NCBI RefSeq assembly: GCF_004519335.1
Contig: NZ_SOZD01000005.1
Location: 421,382 to 485,381, forward strand
DNA from: Jiella endophytica
Lineage (GTDB): Bacteria > Pseudomonadota > Alphaproteobacteria > Rhizobiales > Rhizobiaceae
Direction: 5' to 3'
DNA: 64,000 bases
The notes under the pieces: model-generated
What the model was told of the DNA's origin: nothing
Seen by the model: only the letters and a program-made list of their open reading frames with translations
The model's database searches: none
Part shown: piece by piece, positions 33,244 through 42,851 of the stretch
Numbering within the stretch: position 1 is the first letter of the stretch
Layout: each line of letters opens with the position of its first letter
Position numbers and translations under genes: made by a program

Positions 33244-34269
33244 ATGGCACTCGTCACCGACATCTTCACCCAGAACGGCTGGGGCGCCGTCGACTTCCAC
33301 GAGGAGATCGTGGAGCGCGTCGAATTCCGGCCGCAGCTTCTGGGCTCGCTCGGCATCTTCGAGCCGATCTATTCGCGCTCGCGCACTATCGCGATCGCCG
33401 ACCGGGATCGGACGCTGACGCTGATCCCGACCTCCGAACTCGGCGCGCCGCCGGAAGAGCTGATCCCGGAAGGGGCGCGGCTGCGCACGTTCAACACGGC
33501 CCGTCTCGCCAAGGGGTCGACGGTCTATGCGGCGGAACTGGCTGGGGTCCTGGCGCTGCCCTTCGACCTGCAGACGCGGGACGTCACCCAGGAAATTAGC
33601 GACCGGACGGCCGAGATCATGAACGATCTCGAATTGACCTGGGAGCACATGCGCTTCGGCGCCATTCAGGGCAAGGTGCTCGATTCCGACGGCTCGACGC
33701 TGGTCGACTGGCATTCCGAATGGGGGATCGCCGAGCCCGCCGAGATCAACTTTGCGCTGACGACGGACACCACCGACGTCCGCAAGAAGTGTCGTGACGT
33801 GAAGCGGCAGATGGCAGTGAAGTCGAAGGGCCTGTGGTCGCCGAGCACCCGTGTCGGGGCGCTCGTCGGCGACACCTTCTTCGATCTCCTCGTCAACCAC
33901 CCGCAGATCAAGGAGACCAAGCTCGGCACCGAACGGGCGGCATCTCTCGAGAACCTGGAAGGGTTCTCGACGATCGAGATCGAGGGCATCACCTTCATCA
34001 ACTACCGGGGCACCGACGATGGCTCGACGATCGCCATCGGCACTGACAAGGCGCGGTTTTTCCCGATCGGGATGCGCGGCGCCTTCAAGGTGGGCTATGC
34101 GCCGGCGCAGGAGTTCAAGCCGTATCTCAACCAGCGCGGCCGGGAATATTACGGCCTGATGCTGGAAGACAAGTCGGGCCGCGACGCCTGGGACCGTGTC
34201 GAGATCTACAGCTATCCGCTGTTCATCGCGACCCGCCCCGAGATGCTCCTCCGGGCGAAGGCGGCCTGA
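33244..34269 (+). CDS. Major capsid protein, lambda gpE family
   Basis: 341 residues. IADRDRTLTLIPTSELGAPP, FNTARLAKGSTVYAAEL and GRDAWDRVEIYSYPLFIATR are conserved gpE-type segments. It builds the icosahedral shell. Confidence 0.93.
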   Translation: MALVTDIFTQNGWGAVDFHEEIVERVEFRPQLLGSLGIFEPIYSRSRTIAIADRDRTLTLIPTSELGAPPEELIPEGARLRTFNTARLAKGSTVYAAELAGVLALPFDLQTRDVTQEISDRTAEIMNDLELTWEHMRFGAIQGKVLDSDGSTLVDWHSEWGIAEPAEINFALTTDTTDVRKKCRDVKRQMAVKSKGLWSPSTRVGALVGDTFFDLLVNHPQIKETKLGTERAASLENLEGFSTIEIEGITFINYRGTDDGSTIAIGTDKARFFPIGMRGAFKVGYAPAQEFKPYLNQRGREYYGLMLEDKSGRDAWDRVEIYSYPLFIATRPEMLLRAKAA

Positions 34270-34271
34270 CC

Positions 34272-34520
34272 ATGGGGATGGTGACCAAGCCCGGCTTTTA
34301 CGCCGGCAAGTTCCGCAAGGCCGGCCAGTTCGATGGCTCCGGCGAAGGCTCGCAGACCGTGACCGGCGACACTCCCCCGGACGTTGCCGGATCGGGAGAC
34401 GGCGGCGCCGATCTCGACGCGATGACGAAGGACGAGCTGATCGCCGAGGCCGAGCGCCGCGGCGTCACGGTGAAGGCCTCCGACACCAAGGCCGAGATCC
34501 TCGCGGCTCTCAAGGCCTGA
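34272..34520 (+). CDS. Small head protein with HeH/SAP-like tail
   Basis: 82 residues. A Gly/Asp-rich first half is followed by MTKDELIAEAERRGVTVKAS and AEILAALKA, a helix-extended-loop-helix (SAP-like) pattern common in small phage head proteins. Role unproven. Confidence 0.6.
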   Translation: MGMVTKPGFYAGKFRKAGQFDGSGEGSQTVTGDTPPDVAGSGDGGADLDAMTKDELIAEAERRGVTVKASDTKAEILAALKA

Positions 34521-34521
34521 C

Positions 34522-34899
34522 ATGGCTGCCCTCGATGCCCGTTATCGCGCGCTCGCAAGGCGCGGGCGCGCGATGGTCTGGAACGAGGCACTGCGGCTCT
34601 TCCCACTGAAGGATGGCCGCGTCGATCTGGAGCGACCACAGCATCCCTTCGCCGGCGCGGTGCGGCACGGCACCGAGAAGGCCAGCAATGCGTCCGGTGG
34701 CGGCGCCGAGGCCTGGGCAACGCGGGTGTCCGCCAGCGAGGCGGAAGCCCGCATCACCCGGGCCACCTATACCGGGCCACAGATCCGGGAGGGCGACAAG
34801 ATCCGCTGCATGGATCGGACGGGGCAGCCCTTCTACGAGGTGGCCGCAGTCAATGATCGCGACGCCGGCGATCTCATTCTCAGGCTCGTGGAGGCGTAA
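34522..34899 (+). CDS. Head-tail joining protein candidate
   Basis: 125 residues. The position after the capsid genes and a beta-rich C-terminus (GDKIRCMDRTGQPFYEVAAV) fit head-completion proteins of the lambda FII or phage joining type. Family not certain. Confidence 0.5.
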   Translation: MAALDARYRALARRGRAMVWNEALRLFPLKDGRVDLERPQHPFAGAVRHGTEKASNASGGGAEAWATRVSASEAEARITRATYTGPQIREGDKIRCMDRTGQPFYEVAAVNDRDAGDLILRLVEA

Positions 34900-35676
34900 G
34901 TGTCGCTTTGCCGTTTTGCCCTTCGCGTCTGTGCGGTCGAGGCGCTGAAGGGTGGCACGATCGCTGGCGAAAATGTCCGCAACTCGCGCATCGGCGCCAT
35001 CGACATCGCGGCGGACGGAACGCTGCGCATCGACGAGAACCGCGTCTTCCTCGACATCTTCACCGACGACAGCGTCGAGACCGGTGCCGACACCCGCGAT
35101 CTTCGCCGCAACGGCGAGCTTGCGATCAACTTCGAGAGCGGCATCACATCGGCGATGACCGAGACCAACGAGAACGGCGAAAGCAGCATTGTCGGCGTCG
35201 GCATTCCGGCGACCGACGACGCCTTCGAGGCAACCCTCGACGTCCTCGATACGCAGATCCAGCGGCGGCTGTCCGATCCAACTTCCGAATGGGCCGAGTG
35301 CTGGCGCAAGCTGATCGACGGCGTCGCAAGGGTCGAGCGCCGGCGGATCGCCTCGCAGGACGACGGCGTCCGACGGGCGGCGCGGCAGCTTCGCCTGATC
35401 GTCAAGGCCAGGCCCGATCCGGTCTTTGCGGAAGAGCTGGCCGAGACGTCTGCCTTCGTCCGGTTCCGGCGGCTGGTCGACGCGCAGCTGCCGGACCTCT
35501 CTCCCGTTGTCGCCCTGATGATGGGCGAGGCGGCCGAGCAGGTTCCGGCGGATCTCATGCGCGCCGCCTTCGGCCAGACCGAAGCCGAGGCAAGGGCGCT
35601 CGGCTATGCCAGGCGCTTTGCCGCTCCGATCGCAGCCTACACCGTCAGGGACGATCGCGATGGCTCTGTCACCTGA
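34900..35676 (+). CDS. Phage head-tail interface protein, function unknown
   Basis: 258 residues from a GTG with GGAGG upstream. The N-terminal half resembles tail-terminator-like proteins (LRVCAVEALKGGT, VFLDIFTDDS); the C-terminal half is helical. The place just before the baseplate genes suggests a tail-completion role. Confidence 0.5.
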   Translation: MSLCRFALRVCAVEALKGGTIAGENVRNSRIGAIDIAADGTLRIDENRVFLDIFTDDSVETGADTRDLRRNGELAINFESGITSAMTETNENGESSIVGVGIPATDDAFEATLDVLDTQIQRRLSDPTSEWAECWRKLIDGVARVERRRIASQDDGVRRAARQLRLIVKARPDPVFAEELAETSAFVRFRRLVDAQLPDLSPVVALMMGEAAEQVPADLMRAAFGQTEAEARALGYARRFAAPIAAYTVRDDRDGSVT

Positions 35677-36199
35677 CGACGTCCTGTCGATGATCCCCTG
35701 GCTCGTCCAGGAAAAGGCCGAGCAGGATCGGCGCAACCGCAACCGGCGGCGAAAGGGCAAGATCTTCGACGAGAAGCCGGAGGAGGGCCTTTACCGGGTG
35801 CGCTTCCGGGAGAAGGCCGGGGACGAACCGGCCTTCGACAGCCCGTGGCTGCCGACCAAGGCGCTGTCTGCCGGCGGCGTGCGCATCCAGTGCGAGCCGA
35901 CGATCGGGCAGTGGGTGGAGGTCGTCTCGGAATCCGGTGACATCACCGACGGGTGGATCGAGATGAGCGACTTCCATGAGGGGCGGCCGCGGCCTCACAA
36001 CGTCAATGGGGAGCTTGCGACCGACATCTCGGACGGACTCTTCAGGTCGGTCCTCGACAAGGGCGGCAACGAGACGGTGAGCCAGCAGTCGCGGCGCGTC
36101 ACCATCGCCAATCAGGAAAAGACCAGCGCCGGCTCGCGCGAGCACGACACCGACGGCGACGTGATCTTCAACACCGGCGGCGTGGTTCGCTTCAACTGA
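35660..36199 (+). CDS. Baseplate assembly protein V (spike)
   Basis: 179 residues from the ATG at 35660. EEGLYRVRFREKAGDE followed by WLPTKALSAGGVR and QWVEVVSESGDITDG matches the OB-fold of P2 gpV-type spikes. The C-terminus should form the beta-helical needle. It begins the P2-like tail module. Confidence 0.85.
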   Translation: MALSPDDVLSMIPWLVQEKAEQDRRNRNRRRKGKIFDEKPEEGLYRVRFREKAGDEPAFDSPWLPTKALSAGGVRIQCEPTIGQWVEVVSESGDITDGWIEMSDFHEGRPRPHNVNGELATDISDGLFRSVLDKGGNETVSQQSRRVTIANQEKTSAGSREHDTDGDVIFNTGGVVRFN

Positions 36200-36462
36200 T
36201 GCCGACACCGGCCGCAACGCTCGGGGATGGCGCGACCCATCCCGGCAGCATCACGACGTCCTGCGAGCGCCACTACGCCAACAACGGGCGGCTGATCGCA
36301 CGCAAGGGCGACATGTTCTCCTGCCTTTGGCACGGGCCGAACCCGATCGTCGGGAATGTCTCGCCCAAAGTTCACTTCGAGGGGCCAGAGGCCGCTCGGG
36401 ACGGTTCGGTCTGCGCATGCGGCGCCGTCATCATCGCATCGGCAACATCACCGGAGGTCTGA
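36199..36462 (+). CDS. PAAR-domain spike tip protein
   Basis: 87 residues. GDGATHPGSIT, RLIARKGDMFSCLWHG and VCACGAVIIASAT follow the PAAR layout, with His and Cys residues that bind the tip metal. It sharpens the contractile-tail spike encoded just upstream. Confidence 0.88.
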   Translation: MPTPAATLGDGATHPGSITTSCERHYANNGRLIARKGDMFSCLWHGPNPIVGNVSPKVHFEGPEAARDGSVCACGAVIIASATSPEV

Positions 36463-36466
36463 AGTC

Positions 36467-36676
36467 ATGGACGCGAAGCAGAGCTATGAGGTCACCGAGG
36501 CAGGCTTCCTGTTCGGCGACTATTACAGGAAGGGCGGCTCGATCGAGCTGAACCCCAAGCAGGCGCGCCGCTTCATCGACGAAGGGCGCATTGCCGACCC
36601 GACCGCGGCCAGGACGAGCAAGGCTGCTCCGAAGACCGATCCCAAGGCCGGCGGCAAGCAGGGCGCCGAGAGCTGA
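36467..36676 (+). CDS. Small tail-region protein, function unknown
   Basis: 69 residues with GGAGG upstream. A compact domain with FLFGDYYRKGGSIELN and a lysine-rich tail. It sits between the PAAR and gp25-like genes. Confidence 0.55.
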   Translation: MDAKQSYEVTEAGFLFGDYYRKGGSIELNPKQARRFIDEGRIADPTAARTSKAAPKTDPKAGGKQGAES

Positions 36677-36680
36677 TCCG

Positions 36681-37067
36681 ATGCCGGCATCGACAGGCCT
36701 CAGCCGGACGACGGAAGCGATCTCGACCGGCTGGGATCACGTTGTCCAGTCGATCGGCGTCATCCTGACGACGCCGATCGGCTCACGGCTGATGCGCCGG
36801 GAGTTCGGCTCCGAGATCCCGGAGCTGATCGACCGGCCGATGACCGATGCCACGATCCTTGCGGTCTATGCGGCGGCGGTGAATGCGCTCCGCCGCTGGG
36901 AGCCGCGCTTCCGTCTGACCCGCTGCCAGATCCAGCTGGCCACCGCCACCGGTGAGCTGTCTCTGGAGATCGTCGGCGCCTACATGTCGCGCGGCCATCT
37001 CGGCGACTACACCGTCACCAATGACAACGCCGTCGGCATCGTCCAGCTCGGAAACCTTGCCGCATGA
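36681..37067 (+). CDS. Baseplate protein W (gp25-like)
   Basis: 128 residues. SIGVILTTPIGSRLMRREFG and DATILAVYAAAVNALRRWEPRFRL match the gp25/lysozyme-like baseplate family. It nucleates the sheath on the baseplate. Overlaps gpJ. Confidence 0.9.
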   Translation: MPASTGLSRTTEAISTGWDHVVQSIGVILTTPIGSRLMRREFGSEIPELIDRPMTDATILAVYAAAVNALRRWEPRFRLTRCQIQLATATGELSLEIVGAYMSRGHLGDYTVTNDNAVGIVQLGNLAA

Positions 37068-38077
37068 CCCGCTTCGTCTCGCCCGACCTCTCGGCGCTCG
37101 GCGACCTGCCGCTCGTCGCCGTCAGCTACGAGACAACGGAGGCCACCCGCGTCGACTTCTACACCGCGGCGCTGCGTGCTCACGACATCGCCTATGACGT
37201 CCAGGGCCTCGAAAGTGATCCCTATCGCATCGCCTATTCGGAGGGCGGCGCCTATCCCGAGATCCTGATCGACCAGCGCATCAACGAGGCGATGCGATCG
37301 CTGTCACTCGCCACCGCGCGCGGTGATGCGCTCGATCATATCGGCGCCACCTATTACGGCATCTCTCGCGCCGTCGATGTGGCCGAGGACGGCAGCACGG
37401 TCACCGAGGCCGACGACCGCTTCCGCCAGCGGATCGCGCTTGCCCCGGAGGCCTTCTCCACCGCCGGGCCGGAGGGCGGCTACCTCTTTCATGTGCTCGA
37501 GCTCGACGGCGAGCCCGATATCGCCGATGCGGCGGTCTATTCCGAAGAGGATGCCGTCACCTATTCCGCCACGCTTCACGCCGACGCCTGGTCCGAGGGC
37601 GAGCGGCAGACGGCCTTTGCCGGGCGCAATGACGGCGACCCGGTGCTGGCGCCGGAGGTGCTGATCGCCATCCTCCCCACCGAAGCCTATGGCGCGGCGG
37701 ATGCTCCGCTCCTGTCGCGGGCCTACAAGGCGGCCACCGCCCGGGACGTCCGCCCGATCGGCGACAATGTCCGGATCGAGGCCGCCGAGGTCGTCGACTA
37801 TGCGGTCGAGATGGTGGTGACCTATCGCGCCGGCGCCGATCCGACGCCGCTGATTGCCGAGGCAAGGGCCCGGATCGAGCGGTATGTCGCCGCGCGTCGC
37901 CGGGTCGGCCTCAAGGCCGAACGCCTTGGCATTGGCGGTGCCGGCTATGTCTCGGGCGTCGAGTCCGTCGCGCTCGCTTCGCCGGTGAGCGATGTCGGCG
38001 GGGGCTCCAAACAGGCGCCGAATTGCACCTCGATCACCGTCAGGGCGGTGCAATCGGAGGGCTCATGGCAGAGCTGA
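37064..38077 (+). CDS. Baseplate protein J
   Basis: 337 residues. ILIDQRINEAMRSLSLATARG, LDHIGATYYGISR and DDRFRQRIALAPEAFSTAGP are baseplate-J hallmarks. Wedge component of the contractile tail. Confidence 0.92.
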   Translation: MTRFVSPDLSALGDLPLVAVSYETTEATRVDFYTAALRAHDIAYDVQGLESDPYRIAYSEGGAYPEILIDQRINEAMRSLSLATARGDALDHIGATYYGISRAVDVAEDGSTVTEADDRFRQRIALAPEAFSTAGPEGGYLFHVLELDGEPDIADAAVYSEEDAVTYSATLHADAWSEGERQTAFAGRNDGDPVLAPEVLIAILPTEAYGAADAPLLSRAYKAATARDVRPIGDNVRIEAAEVVDYAVEMVVTYRAGADPTPLIAEARARIERYVAARRRVGLKAERLGIGGAGYVSGVESVALASPVSDVGGGSKQAPNCTSITVRAVQSEGSWQS

Positions 38078-38925
38078 CGATCGACGCACTGGTCGCGCTG
38101 CAAAAGCCGATCGCCGCGCAACTCCTGCCGCCGAATGCGACGCCGATCGAGCGGGCGGTCCTGACGGCGGAACTCGCAAGGCTGGCAAAGTCCGAGCCGG
38201 AGATCGTCGCGACGGTCTGGCATCCTCAGACCTGCCCGGCAGCGCTGTTGCCGTGGCTCGCCTGGGCGCTCTCCGTCGACACCTGGGACGATCGCTGGCC
38301 GGAGGCCGTCAAGCGCGACGTGATCGCCGCCTCACCTCAGGTTCATCGCCTGAAGGGAACGCGGGCGGCTGTCGAGGAGGCGCTGACCGCCATGCGCCTC
38401 GCGATTAAGATCGAGGAATGGTGGGAAGATACGACCGTCGGGCGCCGCGGCACCTTCCGCATCACGGTCTATGTCAACGAGCATATCTATGACGACGAGC
38501 TGTCGGTGCTCAATGCGAAGGTCCAGCGTCATGCGATCGCCGCGACGCGGGGCGCCAAGCCCAAGTCCCGGGTCTTCGACTTCCGGCTCGGCGTCAAGAT
38601 CGACGGCGGCTTCGGCGCTGCGACCGTCGGTGAGGCGGTCGAGGTCCAGCGGCACGACGCAACGCATGAGCATCAGCGGATCCGCGAGGCGGCGCCAGGC
38701 GCATTGACGGCCGGGGCTGGCGTCCAGGTGTCGCGTTTGCCGGCAACCGCCGATGCCGAACGCGTCCTAGCCGACGCTCATTCGGCGGCAGTCGCGGGCG
38801 CTCCGATCACCGCCAGCCGGCGTTCCGCCGAAACTCAGATCAACCGGATCATCCTGGCGCTGGCGGGTCTATCCGCCCGCGGCGAGAGCGTCGTCGCGCA
38901 TCGTGGAAACTGGAGCCTTCGATAA
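38065..38925 (+). CDS. Tail protein I
   Basis: 286 residues from the ATG at 38065 (CGGAGG upstream). LLPWLAWALSVDTWDDRWPE and HRLKGTRAAVEEAL match P2 gpI. The C-terminal ~100 residues are an extension beyond typical gpI. It links baseplate and fibre. Confidence 0.9.
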   Translation: MAELTIDALVALQKPIAAQLLPPNATPIERAVLTAELARLAKSEPEIVATVWHPQTCPAALLPWLAWALSVDTWDDRWPEAVKRDVIAASPQVHRLKGTRAAVEEALTAMRLAIKIEEWWEDTTVGRRGTFRITVYVNEHIYDDELSVLNAKVQRHAIAATRGAKPKSRVFDFRLGVKIDGGFGAATVGEAVEVQRHDATHEHQRIREAAPGALTAGAGVQVSRLPATADAERVLADAHSAAVAGAPITASRRSAETQINRIILALAGLSARGESVVAHRGNWSLR

Positions 38926-39485
38926 TGCCCCTCGCTCTCAAATACGAAGTCACCAATGGCGGGCTGGCGGCAGCCGCCGCCCTTGTCGAGGCCGACAAGC
39001 CGATCCGCTTTACCAAGCTTGCCATCGGCAAAGGCGCCTCCAACGCCGGCTATACGCCGGTCGGCAACGAGACCGCGCTCGCCGACGAGTTCGCCCGCTT
39101 CGGGATCTCCAATCTCTCGCGCGAGGGCAGGGTGCTCTTCCTCGAGGCGATGTATGACGGCAACGCGCAAGGCTGGGTGCGCGAGGTCGGGCTGTTCATC
39201 GAAAGCACCAACGGCTCGGAGGTCCTCTTCGCGCTCTGGTCGGATCCGGCCTTCAACATCGGCTACAAGGCAATCGGCGTACCGTTCATCTTCATGGAGA
39301 CGGTCGAGCTGTCACGCATACCGACCAGTTCGATCAGCGTCACGGCGCAGGCACCCAGCCTGCAGCTCCTCTTCGTCACCCCGATCATCGACCAGAGCGC
39401 GGAGATCATCCGCCTGCAGCGCCGCGCCGTCGAGACGGAGGTGATCCGCCTGACGCCGACCATCGAATCCCACTTCTTCTACTGA
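38925..39485 (+). CDS. Tail-collar fibre protein (gpH N-terminal type)
   Basis: 186 residues. ALKYEVTNGGLAAAAAL, IRFTKLAIGKGA and WVREVGLFIES match the conserved N-terminus of P2 gpH-type fibres. Much shorter than a full fibre, so the receptor-binding end is probably in the next gene. Confidence 0.85.
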   Translation: MPLALKYEVTNGGLAAAAALVEADKPIRFTKLAIGKGASNAGYTPVGNETALADEFARFGISNLSREGRVLFLEAMYDGNAQGWVREVGLFIESTNGSEVLFALWSDPAFNIGYKAIGVPFIFMETVELSRIPTSSISVTAQAPSLQLLFVTPIIDQSAEIIRLQRRAVETEVIRLTPTIESHFFY

Positions 39486-39498
39486 CGGAGCGAACCTC

Positions 39499-40263
39499 AT
39501 GGCCCTCGAAGACAGCGTCACCGCACTCACGTCGCAGGCCGGACTGTTGCTCGATCTGCCGCAGCAGATCGCCAACACCGCCAACGCCAAGATGACGGCG
39601 TTGCACGGAACCTATGCCGATCTCATCTCGAAGCTCACCTCGACCTGGTATGTCGACCAGGCGAACGGCAACGACGAGAATGCCGGCACGCAGGCGAGCC
39701 CCTTCGCCACGATCGCCAAGGCGCTCGCCGTCGCGCCATCTGCCGGGCGCACGACCGTCAGGCTGCTCGGTCCCTATGAGGTGCGCCAGCTGACCAATGT
39801 CGACCGGCCGCTCAGGATCGAGAGCGAGGGCTCGCATCTCTATCCGCTGACCTTCCTCGCCGACGGCACCTTCTCAAGCGACAATTCGGTTCGCTACACC
39901 CACGGCTTCCGCATCGGCTCGCAGCCCCTTGTCTTCAATCAGGTGGACTTCCAGCTTCCCGCCGTCGGGACGCAGGGCGCCCGCTCGATCGGCTCCGCCG
40001 CCCATGTCATCCGCGTCAATCCGAGCGTCGAGGCGGGGCTCGTCAGTGTGGCGATCATCAACTCGCAGATCTACCGGCCCGCTTCGCCGCTGGGCCGGCT
40101 GATCTCCCATACCGGGCGGCCGCTGATCCTTGCCACGTCCGGCAACACCCTCGGCGGCGCGGCCATGGAAGGCTACTGGAGCGACCGCCAGACGAACACC
40201 GCCGGCGTCGCGCCGTCGAGCCTGCCGTGGCTCCTCACCGGCGACAACGTCACCACCATCTGA
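39499..40263 (+). CDS. Tail fibre/appendage protein, receptor-binding candidate
   Basis: 254 residues. STWYVDQANGNDENAGTQAS and PFATIAKAL resemble the opening of right-handed beta-helix proteins, with beta-strand-rich sequence to the C-terminus. Likely host-recognition tip. Confidence 0.65.
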   Translation: MALEDSVTALTSQAGLLLDLPQQIANTANAKMTALHGTYADLISKLTSTWYVDQANGNDENAGTQASPFATIAKALAVAPSAGRTTVRLLGPYEVRQLTNVDRPLRIESEGSHLYPLTFLADGTFSSDNSVRYTHGFRIGSQPLVFNQVDFQLPAVGTQGARSIGSAAHVIRVNPSVEAGLVSVAIINSQIYRPASPLGRLISHTGRPLILATSGNTLGGAAMEGYWSDRQTNTAGVAPSSLPWLLTGDNVTTI

Positions 40264-40282
40264 CCCAAAGAGGCGAGAGACC

Positions 40283-40708
40283 ATGACCGACACCTATACG
40301 GGCGGCCGCCTGCAGGACATCTCGATCGACCGGGCGCGTGCCCATGGATTGACCGAGACCGATATTGCGGACGGCGTTCGCATCCACCGCACGCGGGCAG
40401 CCAAGGAAGAGTGCTCCCGGCGCATCTACGACGTCGCGTCGACGGAGGCGCAGACCAATGTCGCCATGGAGGCGGCGGCCGCCGCGGCGAAGACCAGTGC
40501 TTCGCGAACCGACGACGAGAAGGACCTTCTCGCCAGCCTGCAGAGCTGGGTCGACTGGGTGAATGCGATGCGCGACACCGTCGCGACGATCGCGGCCGAG
40601 TTCGAACTCCTCGGCGCAGCGCCGTTCATCTCGGCGACCGATATCGAGGCCGACGCCTCCTGGCCGGACTGCCCGGCCGAGATGGCCGATCTCTTCGACC
40701 GGCACTGA
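40283..40708 (+). CDS. Tail-fibre-linked protein, function unknown
   Basis: 141 residues, helical (YDVASTEAQTNVAMEAAAA, DWVNAMRDTVATIAAEFELL). Its place directly after the fibre gene and before a terminator suggests a fibre assembly chaperone or fibre cap. No family recognised. Confidence 0.5.
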   Translation: MTDTYTGGRLQDISIDRARAHGLTETDIADGVRIHRTRAAKEECSRRIYDVASTEAQTNVAMEAAAAAAKTSASRTDDEKDLLASLQSWVDWVNAMRDTVATIAAEFELLGAAPFISATDIEADASWPDCPAEMADLFDRH

Positions 40709-40750
40709 CCGACCCGCATCGATCGCAACCCCAGACCCTGATGCCACGAC

Positions 40751-40772
40751 GCCCGCCTCGAGCGGGCTTTTT
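40751..40772 (+). terminator. Intrinsic terminator after fibre genes
   Basis: GCCCGC-CTCGA-GCGGGC stem followed by five T. It splits the baseplate/fibre operon from the sheath-tube operon. Confidence 0.85.
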
Positions 40773-40807
40773 GATGTCCGCAAACCGAGACGCAAAGGAG
40801 GGCCGGC

Positions 40808-42250
40808 ATGGCCTCTGTTGAATTCCACCACGGCAGCCGTGTCTTCCAGAGCGGAGACGAGGCGACGGTCGTTCGCCTGCGCAGCACGTCGGTCGGCGGG
40901 CTCGTCATTCCGATCGCGACCGGGGACCTTCCCACCGGCTACGCCTTCGACCGGCCCTTCCTCGTCGCCAAGCCCTCCGACGCGGCGGGGCTGCCCGACG
41001 CGGTGAAGGAAGAGATCGACTCCTTCTACGACCAGACGATCAATCAGATCGTGGTCGTGATGGTCGACAAGGGCGCGACCGCCGCGACGACAACCGCGAA
41101 CATGGTCGGCGACTTCGCCACCCGGACCGGCATCCATGCCCTGCTCAAGGCGACCTCGATGGGGCTGCCGCGGCCGAAGCTCATCGCCATGGCCGGCTAT
41201 GCCACGTCTGGCGCCGCCGACGGCATCGCCTCGGTCGCGGTGACGACGGAAGGCGCGAACTATTCGGCCGACACGACGATCACCGTCTCCGGCACGACCG
41301 GGCAGGGCGCCGAGTTCGAGCCGATCATCGGCACCGGCGGCGCCATCACCGGTGTCGTGGTGACGAAGCCCGGCTGGGGCTACACCGGCGCGCTGACCTT
41401 CCAGATCGTCGACCCGAATGGCTCCGGTGCCGGCGCGGTGCTTGCCGGCACCATCGGCTCGGTGCTGAACCCGGTGCTCGCCGAAGCGATCGGCGTTGCC
41501 GACAAGCTGAGGGCGATGATCTACACCGACGGTCCCGACGGGACCAACCAGCAGGCGGTGCAGGCGCGGCTCCTGATCGGCTCCAAGCGCGTCGCCTTCT
41601 GCGACCCGCGGGTGCTGAAGTCGATCGACGGCGTTCCCTATCCCCGCGCGCTCTCGACCATCTATGCCGGCCTGCAGGCGAAGATGGACAAGGAGAAGGG
41701 CGCGGTCTTCGCCGGATCCAACGTCATCATCAGCGGCATCCAGGGCGTCAACCGGCCCGTCGAGTATGGCGAGGAGGCGAACTACCTCAACCAGAACCGA
41801 GTCAACACGGTGATCAACCGCGGCAATATCGACGGCGCCGGCGGCTTCCGGGCGTGGGGCGTGTGGACCTGCGCCGACGATCCGATCTGGCAGTTCATCC
41901 CGGTGGTGCGCGTCACCGACCTCGTCAACGAGTCGATCGAGGAGGCCTTCCTGCAGTTCGTCGGGCGGCCGCAGACGCTGGCGCAGCTCGACAACATGGT
42001 GATGACCGGCCGCAACGCGCTGCGGGGTCTCGAATCCGAGCAGTTCCTACTGCCCGGCAGCGACTTCTGGCTGCTCAACGGGCAGTCGGCGAGCGACGGC
42101 GTCCAGGGCATCGTCAAGTTCGGCATGAAGTTCGAGGTGCCGGCGCCGATCGTCGACATCCGCATCACCGCCTACCGCAACTTCACCGTCGCCTACGAGC
42201 TCCTCTACTCGCAGGTCTCCGGCGAGGTGGAGGTCGGCGCGACCCTCTGA
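40808..42250 (+). CDS. Tail sheath protein (FI-like)
   Basis: 480 residues. ATRTGIHALLKATSMGLPRP, AFCDPRVLKSIDG and LLNGQSASDGVQGIVKFG fit P2 FI-type sheaths. Residues ~140-215 (GGAITGVVVTKPGWGYTG) form an inserted beta domain absent from P2 FI, probably exposed on the sheath surface. Confidence 0.92.
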   Translation: MASVEFHHGSRVFQSGDEATVVRLRSTSVGGLVIPIATGDLPTGYAFDRPFLVAKPSDAAGLPDAVKEEIDSFYDQTINQIVVVMVDKGATAATTTANMVGDFATRTGIHALLKATSMGLPRPKLIAMAGYATSGAADGIASVAVTTEGANYSADTTITVSGTTGQGAEFEPIIGTGGAITGVVVTKPGWGYTGALTFQIVDPNGSGAGAVLAGTIGSVLNPVLAEAIGVADKLRAMIYTDGPDGTNQQAVQARLLIGSKRVAFCDPRVLKSIDGVPYPRALSTIYAGLQAKMDKEKGAVFAGSNVIISGIQGVNRPVEYGEEANYLNQNRVNTVINRGNIDGAGGFRAWGVWTCADDPIWQFIPVVRVTDLVNESIEEAFLQFVGRPQTLAQLDNMVMTGRNALRGLESEQFLLPGSDFWLLNGQSASDGVQGIVKFGMKFEVPAPIVDIRITAYRNFTVAYELLYSQVSGEVEVGATL

Positions 42251-42326
42251 CCACCGCAACCCTGATCGAAACACTTGAGGGTGGCCAGGCACGGCCGCCC
42301 CGCCACAGAGCGCAAGGAGACAGGCC

Positions 42327-42839
42327 ATGGCCTCCCGCAAGCCCGCATTCATCATGAAGAACTGCTCGCTCTCCATCGAAGGGGACGTGCGCATCGGCCA
42401 GTGCAAGCAGATCACCATCCCCGTCCTCGAGCGGAAGATGGAGGAGTTCCGCAACAACGGCATGATCAAGCCGCGCGAGGTGACGATGGGCTACGAAGTG
42501 ACCCGCACCACCTTCACTGAGACGGCCTTCGATCCCGACGTGATCTCGCTCTTCGGGCTGATCAACGGCCACAACCGCAACATCGTCGCCTATGGCTATC
42601 TGGAAAGCGAGGACGGTCGCGAGCACGGCGCCCAGTACGAGATGGTCGCCGACTTCATCAAGCAGGACTTCGGCGACTGGGAGGCCGGCGAACAGGCCGA
42701 AGCCGAATATGAGCTGACGGTCCATTCCGGCCGCCTGGTCGTCGATGGCCGCGAACTCTACGCCTATGACGATCTCGACGTCACCATCGGCGGTGTCCGC
42801 CAGCAGCCGTTCAAGGCAACCGCGCTGCGCTACGTCTAA
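42327..42839 (+). CDS. Tail tube protein (FII-like)
   Basis: 170 residues. PVLERKMEEFRNNGMIKPRE and EPEYELTVH-like C-terminal strands match P2 FII. It forms the inner tube under the sheath. Confidence 0.9.
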   Translation: MASRKPAFIMKNCSLSIEGDVRIGQCKQITIPVLERKMEEFRNNGMIKPREVTMGYEVTRTTFTETAFDPDVISLFGLINGHNRNIVAYGYLESEDGREHGAQYEMVADFIKQDFGDWEAGEQAEAEYELTVHSGRLVVDGRELYAYDDLDVTIGGVRQQPFKATALRYV

Positions 42840-42851
42840 GGGACCAAAGAC

